A stretch of 11,855 nt of DNA from Nitriliruptoraceae bacterium. Its GTDB lineage: Bacteria > Actinomycetota > Nitriliruptoria > Nitriliruptorales > Nitriliruptoraceae. The notes beneath the pieces are model-generated. The model had not been told where the DNA came from. It made no database searches and was given only the letters and a program-made list of their open reading frames with translations. The position numbers were made by a program, and so were the translations under genes. Shown one piece after another: positions 5,705 through 11,855 of this stretch. Within the stretch, counting starts at the first letter, position 1, and each line of letters starts with the position of its first letter. The stretch spans positions 1 to 11,855 of the forward strand of contig SKLC01000450.1 of the NCBI GenBank assembly GCA_007123425.1, in the 5' to 3' direction.

Positions 5705-8700
5705 ATGACGGGTGACGAGGGCGCAGCGGCCCGGGATCCACACCAGGGTCTCGACGTCGCACAGCGCCGCGAACCCGCACGTCCCCGACTGGGCTCGCTT
5801 CCCGCCGACGTGCCCGATCCCACGCGCCGCGAGTGGCTGCTGGCGGCCATCCTCGAGCACCTCGCGGAGCCGGTCGCCCTCGCGCGCGCCGATGGGCGGA
5901 TCGCGTGGGCAAACCCGGCCCTGCAGCGGCTGAGCGGGTTCGACCACGCGGAGCTCACGGGCCGCGCGCTGCGCCCCCCGGCACCGCCGGGCCTCGAGGT
6001 GGGCGCGCAGGGCGCGTGGCAGGAGCTGTGTGCCGGGCGCGCCCTGGAGGACGAGCAGCGATTCGAGCACCGCGACGGGCTGTCCCACCGCGTGCGTCGC
6101 AGCTTCGCTCCGATCCGCGGGCCGGACGGGGCCGTGACCCACGTGCTGGTGACCTACGAGGACCTCACGGCACGTGCGTCCCTGCGTGAGGACCACCGGC
6201 TGTTCATGCGCACCCTCAACGCGGTGGTGCTGTTCGACGACGACGGGCGCTGCATCGAGGCCAACCCCGTCGCGAAGGACCTCACCGGCTACGAGCTCGA
6301 CGGCGAGGTGCCCATGGCCATCGCGGACGTGCTCGTCGACGAGGATCGCGCCCGGCTACGCGCCAGGTGGGCCGACTTCCTCAGCGATGGCCAGCGCCGT
6401 GGGACCTACACGCTGCGGCACCGCGACGGTCGGCTCGTCGACGTCGAGGTCCAGGCGGTGGCCGGGGTGCGGCCTGGCCTCCACCTGGCGACCCTGCGGG
6501 ACGTGACCGCCGAGCGTCGGGCCCAGGCGGAGCTGGAGTTCCAGTCGCAGGTGCTCGACTCCGCCGGGGAGGCCGTGATCGTCACCGCCCCCGACGGCCG
6601 CGTCGAGTACTGGAACGCCGAGGCCGAGCGCCTCTACGGCTACACGGCCGACGAGGTGCTCGGCAGCCACATCCTCGAGGTCACGCCGGTCTCCTCCGCC
6701 GTCCCCCACGGTCACGACGTCAAGGCTGCGCTCGCCCGCGGCGTGCCGTGGTCGGGGGAGCTGCTGGTCCGCGACCGTGCCGGGCGCTGGTTCCCCATCT
6801 GGACCACGAGCACGCCGCTGCACGATGACGCCGGGCGACTCACGGGCGTCATCGGCGTCTCGCGGGACGTCAGCGAGCTCCGGCAGGCCCAGGAGCAGCT
6901 GCAGCGCCGGGAGGCGCAGCAGCGGGCCGTCGCCGAGCTCGGCCAGCAGATCCTCGACGTCCGTGACCTCGACACGGTGCTCCACCGGGTCTGCGAGGTG
7001 GTCGTCGACGTCCTCGGGGTCGAGCTGGCCAAGGTGCTCGAGCTCAGCGACGACGGCGAGGTGCTGCGGGTGCGCGCCGGCGTGGGCTGGCAGCCCGGGG
7101 TGGTGGGGCACGCGGAGGTGTCCGTCGACGCCTCCTCGCAGGCTGGCTTCACGCTCGCGGCCGCCGAGCCGGTGGTCGTCACCGACGTCCGCCGCGAGAC
7201 GCGCTTCGCCTCGCCACGGCTGCTCGTCGACCACGGGGTGGCCAGCGGCATCAGCGTGGTCATCCCCTCCGGCGAGCGCACCTACGGGGTCCTGGGCATC
7301 CACAGCCGCCGGCCCCGGGCGTTCTCCGCGGACGATGCGACGTTCCTGCGCAGCGTGGCCCACGTCATCGGCGCCGCCGTGGATCGCCATGAGGCGACCG
7401 CAGAGCTGGAGCGCCTCGCGCTGTTCGACCCGCTGACGGGCCTGCCCAATCGCACGCTGCTCCTCGACCGGATCGCGCGGTTGCGGGACCGGGTGGGCCG
7501 GGGCGCCGGGCGGGTGAGCGTGCTCCTGGCCGACCTCGACGGCCTGAAGCTGATCAACGACGCGCTCGGGCGGCTCGCCGGCGACGAGCTGCTGGTGGAG
7601 GTGGCCCGGCGCCTGGCCGCCGTGGTCCCGGAGGGCTGCACGGTCGCGCGCGTCGGCGACGACGAGTTCGTGGTCGTCCAAGAGCACGAGGCGGCGGACG
7701 AGGCCGTGGCGGGCAGCCGCTCGCTGGAGCTCGCCGACCGCATGGAGATGGCGGTCGCGGGCCACTATGACCTCGCCGACCAGGAGGTCTTCGTCAGCAC
7801 CTACGTCGGGGTCGCGGTGCAGGCCGAGGACGACGACGGCCCCGCGCTGCTGCGCAAGGCCGAATCGGCGGCGCGGCAGGCCAAGCGGCGGGCACGCGAG
7901 CGCAGCGAGCTGTACGAGCCGGAGGTCGGCAGCCGGGTCGGGCAACAGCTGGAGCTGATCAACGAGCTCCGCCACGCGCTGATGAACGACGAGTTCCGGG
8001 TCGTCTATCAGCCCGAGATCGACCTTCGCACCGGCGAGCTGTTCGGGATCGAGGCGCTGGTCCGCTGGCAGCACCCGGAGCGTGGCCTGCTCGCCCCCGC
8101 CGCGTTCCTCGACACGGCGGAGCGCATCGGCCTGCTCGGCGCCATCGGCCAGAGCGTCCTGCGCGAGGCCGCCCGGGAGGTCGTCGCGCTAAGCCACCGC
8201 CACACCGAGCTGGCCCGGCTCAACCTCGCGGTCAACGTTGCAGCCGATCAGCTCGTCGAGCCGGGCTTCGTCGCCCTCGTGGACCAGGTGCTCTCGGACA
8301 CGGGCCTCGAACCGGCCCGCCTCTACCTCGAGATCACCGAGAGCGCGATCATCGAGGACCACGACCGCGCGCTGGACACGCTCGAGCAGCTGCGCGACCG
8401 TGGGGTGCAGATCGCCCTCGACGACTTCGGCACGGGCTTCTCCTCGCTGACCCACCTGCACCGCTTCCCCATCGACCTGCTCAAGATCGACCGGGCCTTC
8501 GTGGACAACGTCACCCGGGGTGGTCGCGCCCGGGCGATCGTGGAGGCCACCGTCACCCTGGCGCACGCCCTCGGCCTGCGGTGCGTGGCCGAGGGCGTGG
8601 AGCAGGACGAGCACTTCGACGAGCTCGATGCCCTCGGGTGCGACATCGGCCAGGGCTATCTGTGGAGCCGGCCGCTGCCGCCGGCAGAGCTCGAGCAGTG

Positions 8701-8731
8701 GGTCCGGGACTACCGTCGCCAGGTGGGGTGA
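5705..8731 (+). CDS. PAS-PAS-PAS-GAF-GGDEF-EAL sensory protein, probable c-di-GMP phosphodiesterase
   Basis: This is a 1008-residue soluble protein. ATG 5705 is chosen because GAGG lies 4 nt upstream and a promoter ends at 5675; an in-frame ATG at 5630 precedes that promoter. Three PAS domains lie at about 42-155, 162-270 and 278-392, a GAF domain at about 402-563, GGDEF at 567-735 and EAL at 750-1000. In the GGDEF domain D610, D612, N618 and D619 are kept, but the signature reads GDDEF (651-655), with the second glycine replaced by Asp, and no RxxD inhibitory site precedes it. The EAL domain keeps its motif (E783-L785) and the expected catalytic residues: N844, E876, D906-D907, K927, E963 and Q983. 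It therefore probably hydrolyses c-di-GMP, with GGDEF acting as a GTP-sensing or structural module. No membrane helix is present. The sensed ligands are unknown. Confidence 0.93.
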   Translation: MTGDEGAAARDPHQGLDVAQRREPARPRLGSLPADVPDPTRREWLLAAILEHLAEPVALARADGRIAWANPALQRLSGFDHAELTGRALRPPAPPGLEVGAQGAWQELCAGRALEDEQRFEHRDGLSHRVRRSFAPIRGPDGAVTHVLVTYEDLTARASLREDHRLFMRTLNAVVLFDDDGRCIEANPVAKDLTGYELDGEVPMAIADVLVDEDRARLRARWADFLSDGQRRGTYTLRHRDGRLVDVEVQAVAGVRPGLHLATLRDVTAERRAQAELEFQSQVLDSAGEAVIVTAPDGRVEYWNAEAERLYGYTADEVLGSHILEVTPVSSAVPHGHDVKAALARGVPWSGELLVRDRAGRWFPIWTTSTPLHDDAGRLTGVIGVSRDVSELRQAQEQLQRREAQQRAVAELGQQILDVRDLDTVLHRVCEVVVDVLGVELAKVLELSDDGEVLRVRAGVGWQPGVVGHAEVSVDASSQAGFTLAAAEPVVVTDVRRETRFASPRLLVDHGVASGISVVIPSGERTYGVLGIHSRRPRAFSADDATFLRSVAHVIGAAVDRHEATAELERLALFDPLTGLPNRTLLLDRIARLRDRVGRGAGRVSVLLADLDGLKLINDALGRLAGDELLVEVARRLAAVVPEGCTVARVGDDEFVVVQEHEAADEAVAGSRSLELADRMEMAVAGHYDLADQEVFVSTYVGVAVQAEDDDGPALLRKAESAARQAKRRARERSELYEPEVGSRVGQQLELINELRHALMNDEFRVVYQPEIDLRTGELFGIEALVRWQHPERGLLAPAAFLDTAERIGLLGAIGQSVLREAAREVVALSHRHTELARLNLAVNVAADQLVEPGFVALVDQVLSDTGLEPARLYLEITESAIIEDHDRALDTLEQLRDRGVQIALDDFGTGFSSLTHLHRFPIDLLKIDRAFVDNVTRGGRARAIVEATVTLAHALGLRCVAEGVEQDEHFDELDALGCDIGQGYLWSRPLPPAELEQWVRDYRRQVG

Positions 8732-8737
8732 GGCGGG

Positions 8738-10027
8738 TCAGCTGCGCCGCACGCGCGCGCCGCCACGAGTGCGCCGGGAGCCGCCACGGTTCGAGCGGTG
8801 GGGCGGCCCCGATCGGCGCGCCTGGCCGGGCTTCGAGCCCCCGGGCTGGCGCTGCTGGCCCCCGGCGCCACCCAGCGGCGCGGCCGGGACCGGGGTCTCC
8901 GCGGCGGTGAGCAGGTCGAGGTCGGTGGCGTGCAGGCCCTGGGGCAGCGCCAGCGAGCGCTGGATGCTGGCCGTCTCCGCGTGCTGCTCCCCGTCGACCA
9001 GGGAGATCACCAGGCCCTTGGCCCCGGCCCGACCGGTGCGGCCCGAGCGGTGCACGTAGTCCTTGTCCGAGCCGGGGAGGTCGTAGTGCACGACCACGCC
9101 CACGTCGTCGACGTGGATGCCGCGCGCTGCGACGTCGGTGGCCACCAGGGTCGTGACGTCCCCGTCGGAGAAGCGGGCCAGCGCCCGCTCGCGCTGGTTC
9201 TGGTTGCGGTTGCCGTGGATCGCCGCGGTGGAGATCCCGTCGGTGGCCAGCTGCTTGGCGAGGCGGTCCGCGCCGTGCTTGGTGCGCGTGAACACGATCG
9301 CCGGGCCGACGCGACGCACGATGTCGGCGGTGAGCCGGCGGCGCTCCCCGCGTGCGGTGCCGAAGAACAGGTGCCGCACCTCGGCGCCGTCGTCGGGGTC
9401 GTCCGGCAGCTCGTGGCGGACCGGCTCGGTCTGGTAGCGGCGCACGAGCTCGTTGACGTCCCCGTCGAGCGTGGCGGAGAACAGCAGCGTCTGGCGGCCC
9501 GGGGCGGTGCGGTCCAGCAGGCGCTTGACCTCGGGCAGGAAGCCCATGTCGGCCATGCGGTCGGCCTCGTCGAGGACGACCAGGTCGACCTCGCGCAGGT
9601 CGCAGTCGCCGCGCTGGACCAGGTCGGCGAGCCGGCCGGGCGTGGCGACGAGGATGTCGATGCCCTTGCGCAGGCGCTGCTGGTCGCGGGTGATGTTCGT
9701 GCCGCCGTAGACGGTGGCGACGCGCCGGTGGCGGGCCTGGGCGAGCGGCAGCAGCGTGTCGCGCACCTGGGCGGCCAGCTCGCGGGTGGGGACCAGCAGC
9801 AGGGCGCGTGGGCGACCGGGCTTGGCGCGATCGGTGCGCGCGGCCACGGGCAGGGCGAAGGCGAGGGTCTTGCCGGAGCCGGTCGGGGCGCGGCCCGAGA
9901 GGTCGCGGCCGGCCAGCGCGTCGGGCAGGGTGAGCTGCTGGATGGGGAAGGGGCTGGTCAGCCCGGCGTCGTCGAGCTGCTGCACGAGGTCGTGCGGGAC
10001 GCCGAGGTCGGCGAAGGTGGTGGTCAC
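8738..10027 (-). CDS. DEAD-box ATP-dependent RNA helicase (RhlE/CsdA-like)
   Basis: This 429-residue protein unwinds or remodels RNA. GTG 10027 is chosen because GGAG lies 6 nt upstream and the Q-motif begins directly after it. Visible motifs are the Q-motif (F5 to Q30), motif I APTGSGKT (47-54), Ia PTRELA (80-85), Ib TPGR (129-132), II DEAD (153-156), III SAT (184-186), V ATDVAARGI (296-304) and VI HRSGRTGRAG (326-335). All core ATPase and RNA-binding motifs are intact. From about residue 384 the tail is Gly-, Arg-, Gln- and Pro-rich, ending in GGARVRRS, a typical disordered RNA-binding extension. Its end is 6 bp from the end of the convergent EAL gene, with no terminator hairpin between them, so the two transcripts probably overlap. 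A GTGA overlap with an upstream minus-strand frame is described separately. Confidence 0.94.
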   Translation of the reverse strand: MTTTFADLGVPHDLVQQLDDAGLTSPFPIQQLTLPDALAGRDLSGRAPTGSGKTLAFALPVAARTDRAKPGRPRALLLVPTRELAAQVRDTLLPLAQARHRRVATVYGGTNITRDQQRLRKGIDILVATPGRLADLVQRGDCDLREVDLVVLDEADRMADMGFLPEVKRLLDRTAPGRQTLLFSATLDGDVNELVRRYQTEPVRHELPDDPDDGAEVRHLFFGTARGERRRLTADIVRRVGPAIVFTRTKHGADRLAKQLATDGISTAAIHGNRNQNQRERALARFSDGDVTTLVATDVAARGIHVDDVGVVVHYDLPGSDKDYVHRSGRTGRAGAKGLVISLVDGEQHAETASIQRSLALPQGLHATDLDLLTAAETPVPAAPLGGAGGQQRQPGGSKPGQARRSGPPHRSNRGGSRRTRGGARVRRS

Positions 10028-10299
10028 GTGGTGCTCCAGTGCCCGTCCGCCGTGCGGCGGGCGTCGGATGGCGCGGCCGGGTCGGCCGCGGGCACGACGA
10101 GGGGCATGGCGTCGGGCCAGGCGTGTCGTCTCGCGTGCTCGGTGAACACGCGGGCGAACGTGGTGGAGCCGCAGGGGCTCGACCGGAATCCGGTGCCGGT
10201 CCCGACCGTGGCGTCGTGAGACGTCGGGGCGGACGGCAGCGTGTTCCGCGCCGGTCGGACCCGGCGCGTAGCGGCCACAGTACCGCACCACCGCGCCAT
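10024..10299 (-). CDS. Possible small ORF upstream of and overlapping the helicase start (uncertain)
   Basis: A 91-codon frame runs from ATG 10299 to a TGA whose bases overlap the helicase start as GTGA, a junction typical of translational coupling. Its second half has GC-rich third positions like a real gene. No ribosome site is visible before 10299, and a GC-rich hairpin (10247-10268) falls inside its early codons, so any real start may lie downstream. The stretch STTFARVFTEHARRHAWPDA then MPLVVP faintly recalls the HDRMP region of SRAP/YedK proteins, but this may be chance. The alternative is that this is simply a helicase leader of about 220 nt; nothing else is evident in 10028-10246. Confidence 0.25.
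   Translation of the reverse strand: MARWCGTVAATRRVRPARNTLPSAPTSHDATVGTGTGFRSSPCGSTTFARVFTEHARRHAWPDAMPLVVPAADPAAPSDARRTADGHWSTT
10247..10268 (-). terminator. GC-rich hairpin downstream of the two-helix membrane protein gene
   Basis: CGCGCCGG (10247-10254) and CCGGCGCG (10261-10268) are perfect complements around a 6-nt loop. On the minus strand the hairpin begins 37 nt after the stop at 10306 and lies well upstream of the helicase start. No U-run follows. A terminator for the membrane-protein gene is the likeliest role. Confidence 0.5.
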
Positions 10300-10305
10300 C
10301 CGCGC

Positions 10306-10542
10306 CTACCCGCGGTCGGCCTCCGAGCGCCGCAGGGTGAGATAGGTGGCGGCCAGGCCCCCGATGACGGCGACCGCCGTGCCCCCCATCGCCAGCGCGG
10401 TGGCGACGCTGATCCGCGTCGAGGTGCAGGGCACGCCGTCGGCGCACGGGTCACCCAGCACCAGCACGGCGGCCGCGATCACCGCGATGCCACCGAGCAG
10501 CGCCAGGCCCCAGGCGACCCAGATCGGGCGGGACGGCCGCAC
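10306..10542 (-). CDS. Small two-helix membrane protein, unknown function
   Basis: The product has 78 residues and starts VRPSRPIWVAWG. Of two adjacent GTG codons (10545 and 10542), the second is chosen because it lies 6 nt after AGGAG. An in-frame ATG at 10614 has no ribosome site and would add an Arg-rich, non-conserved-looking extension. Hydrophobic helices lie at about 7-30 and 45-68. They are joined by a short loop, DPCADGVPCTSTR (31-43), with two cysteines (33 and 39) that could form a disulfide if exposed outside the cell. The C-terminus is charged (LRRSEADRG), consistent with both ends in the cytoplasm. I do not recognise the family. It is divergent from the acidic lipoprotein gene, with 180 bp between the starts. 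Confidence 0.62.
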   Translation of the reverse strand: MRPSRPIWVAWGLALLGGIAVIAAAVLVLGDPCADGVPCTSTRISVATALAMGGTAVAVIGGLAATYLTLRRSEADRG

Positions 10543-10598
10543 CACTCGCTCCTGCTCGCGTCCACGTGCGAGCAGGGTAGGGGACGGTGTCCGACGGC

Positions 10599-10628
10599 TT
10601 GACCCGGCGGCCATGGCCGTTGGATAGC
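10599..10628 (+). promoter_or_regulatory. Weak promoter candidate for the acidic lipoprotein gene
   Basis: TTGACC at 10599-10604 is a good -35 element and GATAGC at 10623-10628 is a poor -10 element 18 bp downstream. This would give a leader of about 90 nt before the ATG at 10723. Nothing better is visible in the 180-bp divergent gap, and the match is weak. Confidence 0.25.
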
Positions 10629-10722
10629 GGCGACGTGCAGCGGGGGAGGGGGTCGGCAGGGTCTCATGTGTGCTGACGGATAGGGCATCCCGCGTCCTGA
10701 TCCGACCCTGAGGAGGAACACC

Positions 10723-10929
10723 ATGAAGGCCTTCCGCAACCGCTTCCTGCCCGTCGCCATGGTCGCCGGCCTCGCCGTGATGGGCGTGGCCTGTGAGGAC
10801 GACGGCGCCGTCGACGACCCCGCCATGGAGGACGACGGCCTCAACGACGGTGTCGAGGACGACGGCCTCGACGACGGTCTCGAGGACGACGGCATGGACG
10901 ACGACATGGGTGACGACGAGGACCTCTGA
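10723..10929 (+). CDS. Small, extremely acidic repeat protein, probable lipoprotein
   Basis: The product has 68 residues. AGGAGG at 10711-10716 lies 6 nt before the ATG, the best ribosome site in the window. The N-terminus is a signal peptide (basic MKAFRNRF, then hydrophobic 9-22) ending at C24. The lipobox reads GVAC, with Gly instead of Leu/Val at -3, so lipid attachment is likely but not certain. The mature part of 45 residues has 24 Asp/Glu and no Lys or Arg. It is built of 9-residue repeats: EDDGLNDGV, EDDGLDDGL and EDDGMDDDM. The spacing of Asp and Gly loosely recalls calcium-binding Asp-rich repeats but matches no canonical RTX or EF-hand consensus. It is probably monocistronic, with two terminators after it. 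Possible roles are cation binding or a hydrated charged layer on the cell surface, which is inference. No family is recognised. Confidence 0.75.
   Translation: MKAFRNRFLPVAMVAGLAVMGVACEDDGAVDDPAMEDDGLNDGVEDDGLDDGLEDDGMDDDMGDDEDL
10828..10908 (+). repeat. Three 27-bp tandem repeats encoding the acidic 9-residue units
   Basis: Units at 10828-10854, 10855-10881 and 10882-10908 each begin GAGGACGACGGC and differ at a few later positions. They lie in frame inside the acidic lipoprotein gene, so the array can gain or lose units without a frameshift. Confidence 0.75.
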
Positions 10930-10950
10930 TCGAGCCTCGCGCACCGTCGA

Positions 10951-10973
10951 GGGCCCGCCCATGTGGCGGGCCC
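10951..10973 (+). terminator. First of two identical hairpin terminators
   Basis: GGGCCCGCC (10951-10959) pairs with GGCGGGCCC (10965-10973) around a CATGT loop and is followed by TTCGTCGT. It begins 21 nt after the acidic lipoprotein stop. The stem is symmetric, so it can also serve the convergent minus-strand phosphatase gene ending at 11033. Confidence 0.75.
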
Positions 10974-10981
10974 TTCGTCGT

Positions 10982-11004
10982 GGGCCCGCCCATGTGGCGG
11001 GCCC
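10982..11004 (+). terminator. Second identical hairpin terminator
   Basis: This is an exact copy of the preceding hairpin (stem 10982-10990 with 10996-11004), again followed by TTCGTCGT. It lies 28 bp from the stop of the minus-strand phosphatase gene and would be met first by transcripts from that side. Confidence 0.72.
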
Positions 11005-11032
11005 TTCGTCGTAGGCCCGGGCACCGCCGGCG

Positions 11033-11855
11033 CTAGCCCGGCGGCAGCGGGCCGAGCACCTCGCGGATCCATGCCTTGGTGGGGCCGGCGGCCACGATCG
11101 CGGAGCGGTCGCGGTAGTCCTCGCCCACGCGCAGCGGCAGCAGCGCCTCCCGTCGCAGGGTGACGGTGGCCCCGCCCGCCTCGGCGACGAGCAGCGAGCT
11201 GGCGGCCACGTCCCAGACATGGGGGACCATCGCGACCGAGCCCGCCGCCACCCCCTCCGCGACGGTGGCCATGTCCAGCGCGTAGGACCCCATCACGCGG
11301 GGATTGAGGCGGAGCCCGGTCGAGCGCGCCCGCGGCGCGGTTCCGGTGGTCAGCATCAGGGGCACCTGCCGGTGGCGCCCGTCGCGCGGGTCGAGGGGCG
11401 CGCGGACCCGCACGGGCGTGCCGTTGCGCTCGGCCCCGCGGCCGCGCACCGCCGTGAAGCGGACGTCGAGCGCGGGCGCGTCGATGACGGCCAGCACCAC
11501 CTCGCCGCGGTGGGCGAGCGCGACGGAGACGCACCACCACGGCAGTCCGGCGATGAAGTTCGAGGTGCCGTCGATCGGGTCGACGATCCAGCACCACGGC
11601 GCGTCGGGCACGGTGGTGCGACGCTCCTCGCTGAGCACGCCGTGGTCGGGGAAGGCTGCCTCGATCGCCGCGGCCAGGCGGTCGTCGGCCTCGTGGTCGG
11701 CGTCGGTGACCGGCGTGCCGTCCGCCTTGTGGCGGGCGATCGACTGGCCGCTGGCGGCCCGCAGCATCGGCCGCAGCGCATCGAGGGCGTCGAGCACGGC
11801 GTGCCGGGCACGCGCGACGGTCTCGGTGGCTTCGGCGGACTCGGCGGGCTCGGTG
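11033..11855 (-). CDS. Inositol-monophosphatase-family phosphatase (5' end probably beyond window)
   Basis: This is a magnesium-dependent sugar/inositol phosphate phosphatase of the IMPase/SuhB/HisN superfamily. Counting from GTG 11797, the motifs are GTPVTDADHEAD (27-38), VLSEE (54-58), WIVDPIDGTSNF (70-81) and HVWDVAASSLLVAEAGG (193-209). Expected metal ligands are present: a Glu of the SEE pair, D73, D76 and D196. The frame stays open to the right edge with no other start codon. From GTG 11797 the first helix would be shorter than usual and no ribosome site precedes it, so the true start is probably outside the window and the feature is drawn as 5'-partial. The protein is soluble. The substrate could be inositol phosphate, histidinol phosphate, PAP or another phosphate ester; the motifs alone do not decide. 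Confidence 0.88.
   Translation of the reverse strand, partial: TEPAESAEATETVARARHAVLDALDALRPMLRAASGQSIARHKADGTPVTDADHEADDRLAAAIEAAFPDHGVLSEERRTTVPDAPWCWIVDPIDGTSNFIAGLPWWCVSVALAHRGEVVLAVIDAPALDVRFTAVRGRGAERNGTPVRVRAPLDPRDGRHRQVPLMLTTGTAPRARSTGLRLNPRVMGSYALDMATVAEGVAAGSVAMVPHVWDVAASSLLVAEAGGATVTLRREALLPLRVGEDYRDRSAIVAAGPTKAWIREVLGPLPPG

Larger units (their letters stand above)
10951..11012. repeat. Perfect tandem duplication of a 31-bp terminator unit
   Basis: Positions 10951-10981 and 10982-11012 are identical over all 31 bases and directly adjacent. Each copy holds the whole hairpin plus its TTCGTCGT tail. The lack of divergence points to a recent duplication or to maintenance by slippage or conversion. 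Confidence 0.85.

Noticed and set aside
6356..8074. 572-codon minus-strand frame opposite the PAS/GGDEF gene
   Set aside because: Composition is that of a complementary-strand shadow, and the plus strand carries clear domains throughout.
8798..10219. 473-codon plus-strand frame opposite the helicase
   Set aside because: The minus strand has every DEAD-box motif in order; the plus-strand product has no motif and a shadow-type composition.
10306..11220. Longer minus-strand frame joining the small membrane protein to upstream sequence
   Set aside because: It would run through the acidic lipoprotein gene and the duplicated terminators; the start at 10542 has AGGAG at the proper distance.
1..11855. 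CRISPR array, tRNA, rRNA, insertion sequence, phage or toxin-antitoxin genes
   Set aside because: No spaced repeats, cloverleaf, transposase motif, terminal inverted repeats or toxin-like pair were seen on either strand.

Overview
The window is GC-rich with strong C/G preference at third codon positions, frequent GTG starts, hairpin terminators without a U-run, and several proteins loaded with Asp and Glu. This suggests a high-GC actinobacterium adapted to salt, possibly of the Nitriliruptoria/Egibacter kind. That lineage guess rests on style only; there is no rRNA or tRNA in the window. All homology calls come from motif recognition, without database searches.

Layout. At 1-308 (minus) is the N-terminal part of a probable signalling protein that runs off the left edge. 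At 543-911 (minus) is a small three-helix membrane protein of unknown role. A divergent regulatory region follows, with a good promoter carrying a perfect inverted repeat. It leads into a three-gene compatible-solute ABC operon (1156-4417): ATPase with CBS domains (proV), permease (proW) and lipoprotein binding protein (proX), closed by a strong hairpin. At 4558-5611 are a 93-residue acidic repeat protein and a spermidine-synthase-like methyltransferase, probably co-transcribed. A second clear promoter, next to another inverted repeat, drives a 1008-residue PAS-PAS-PAS-GAF-GGDEF-EAL protein (5705-8731). Its GGDEF motif is degenerate but its EAL site looks intact, so it is probably a c-di-GMP phosphodiesterase.

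Convergent to it, 6 bp away, is a DEAD-box RNA helicase (8738-10027, minus). Further right are a two-helix membrane protein (10306-10542, minus), a very acidic repeat lipoprotein (10723-10929, plus), a perfectly duplicated 31-bp hairpin terminator, and an inositol-monophosphatase-family enzyme (11033 to the right edge, minus).

How it fits together. The transporter would import glycine betaine or a related solute under osmotic stress. CBS domains on the ATPase and an acidic tail on the permease suggest gating by ionic strength. The acidic binding-protein linker and the acidic small lipoprotein fit a high-salt life style. The remaining genes look like ordinary chromosomal signalling and housekeeping loci. 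No mobile element, CRISPR array, defence island or phage gene was seen. The least explained items are the methyltransferase and repeat-protein pair, the acidic repeat lipoprotein, and the placement of acidic tails in the transporter.
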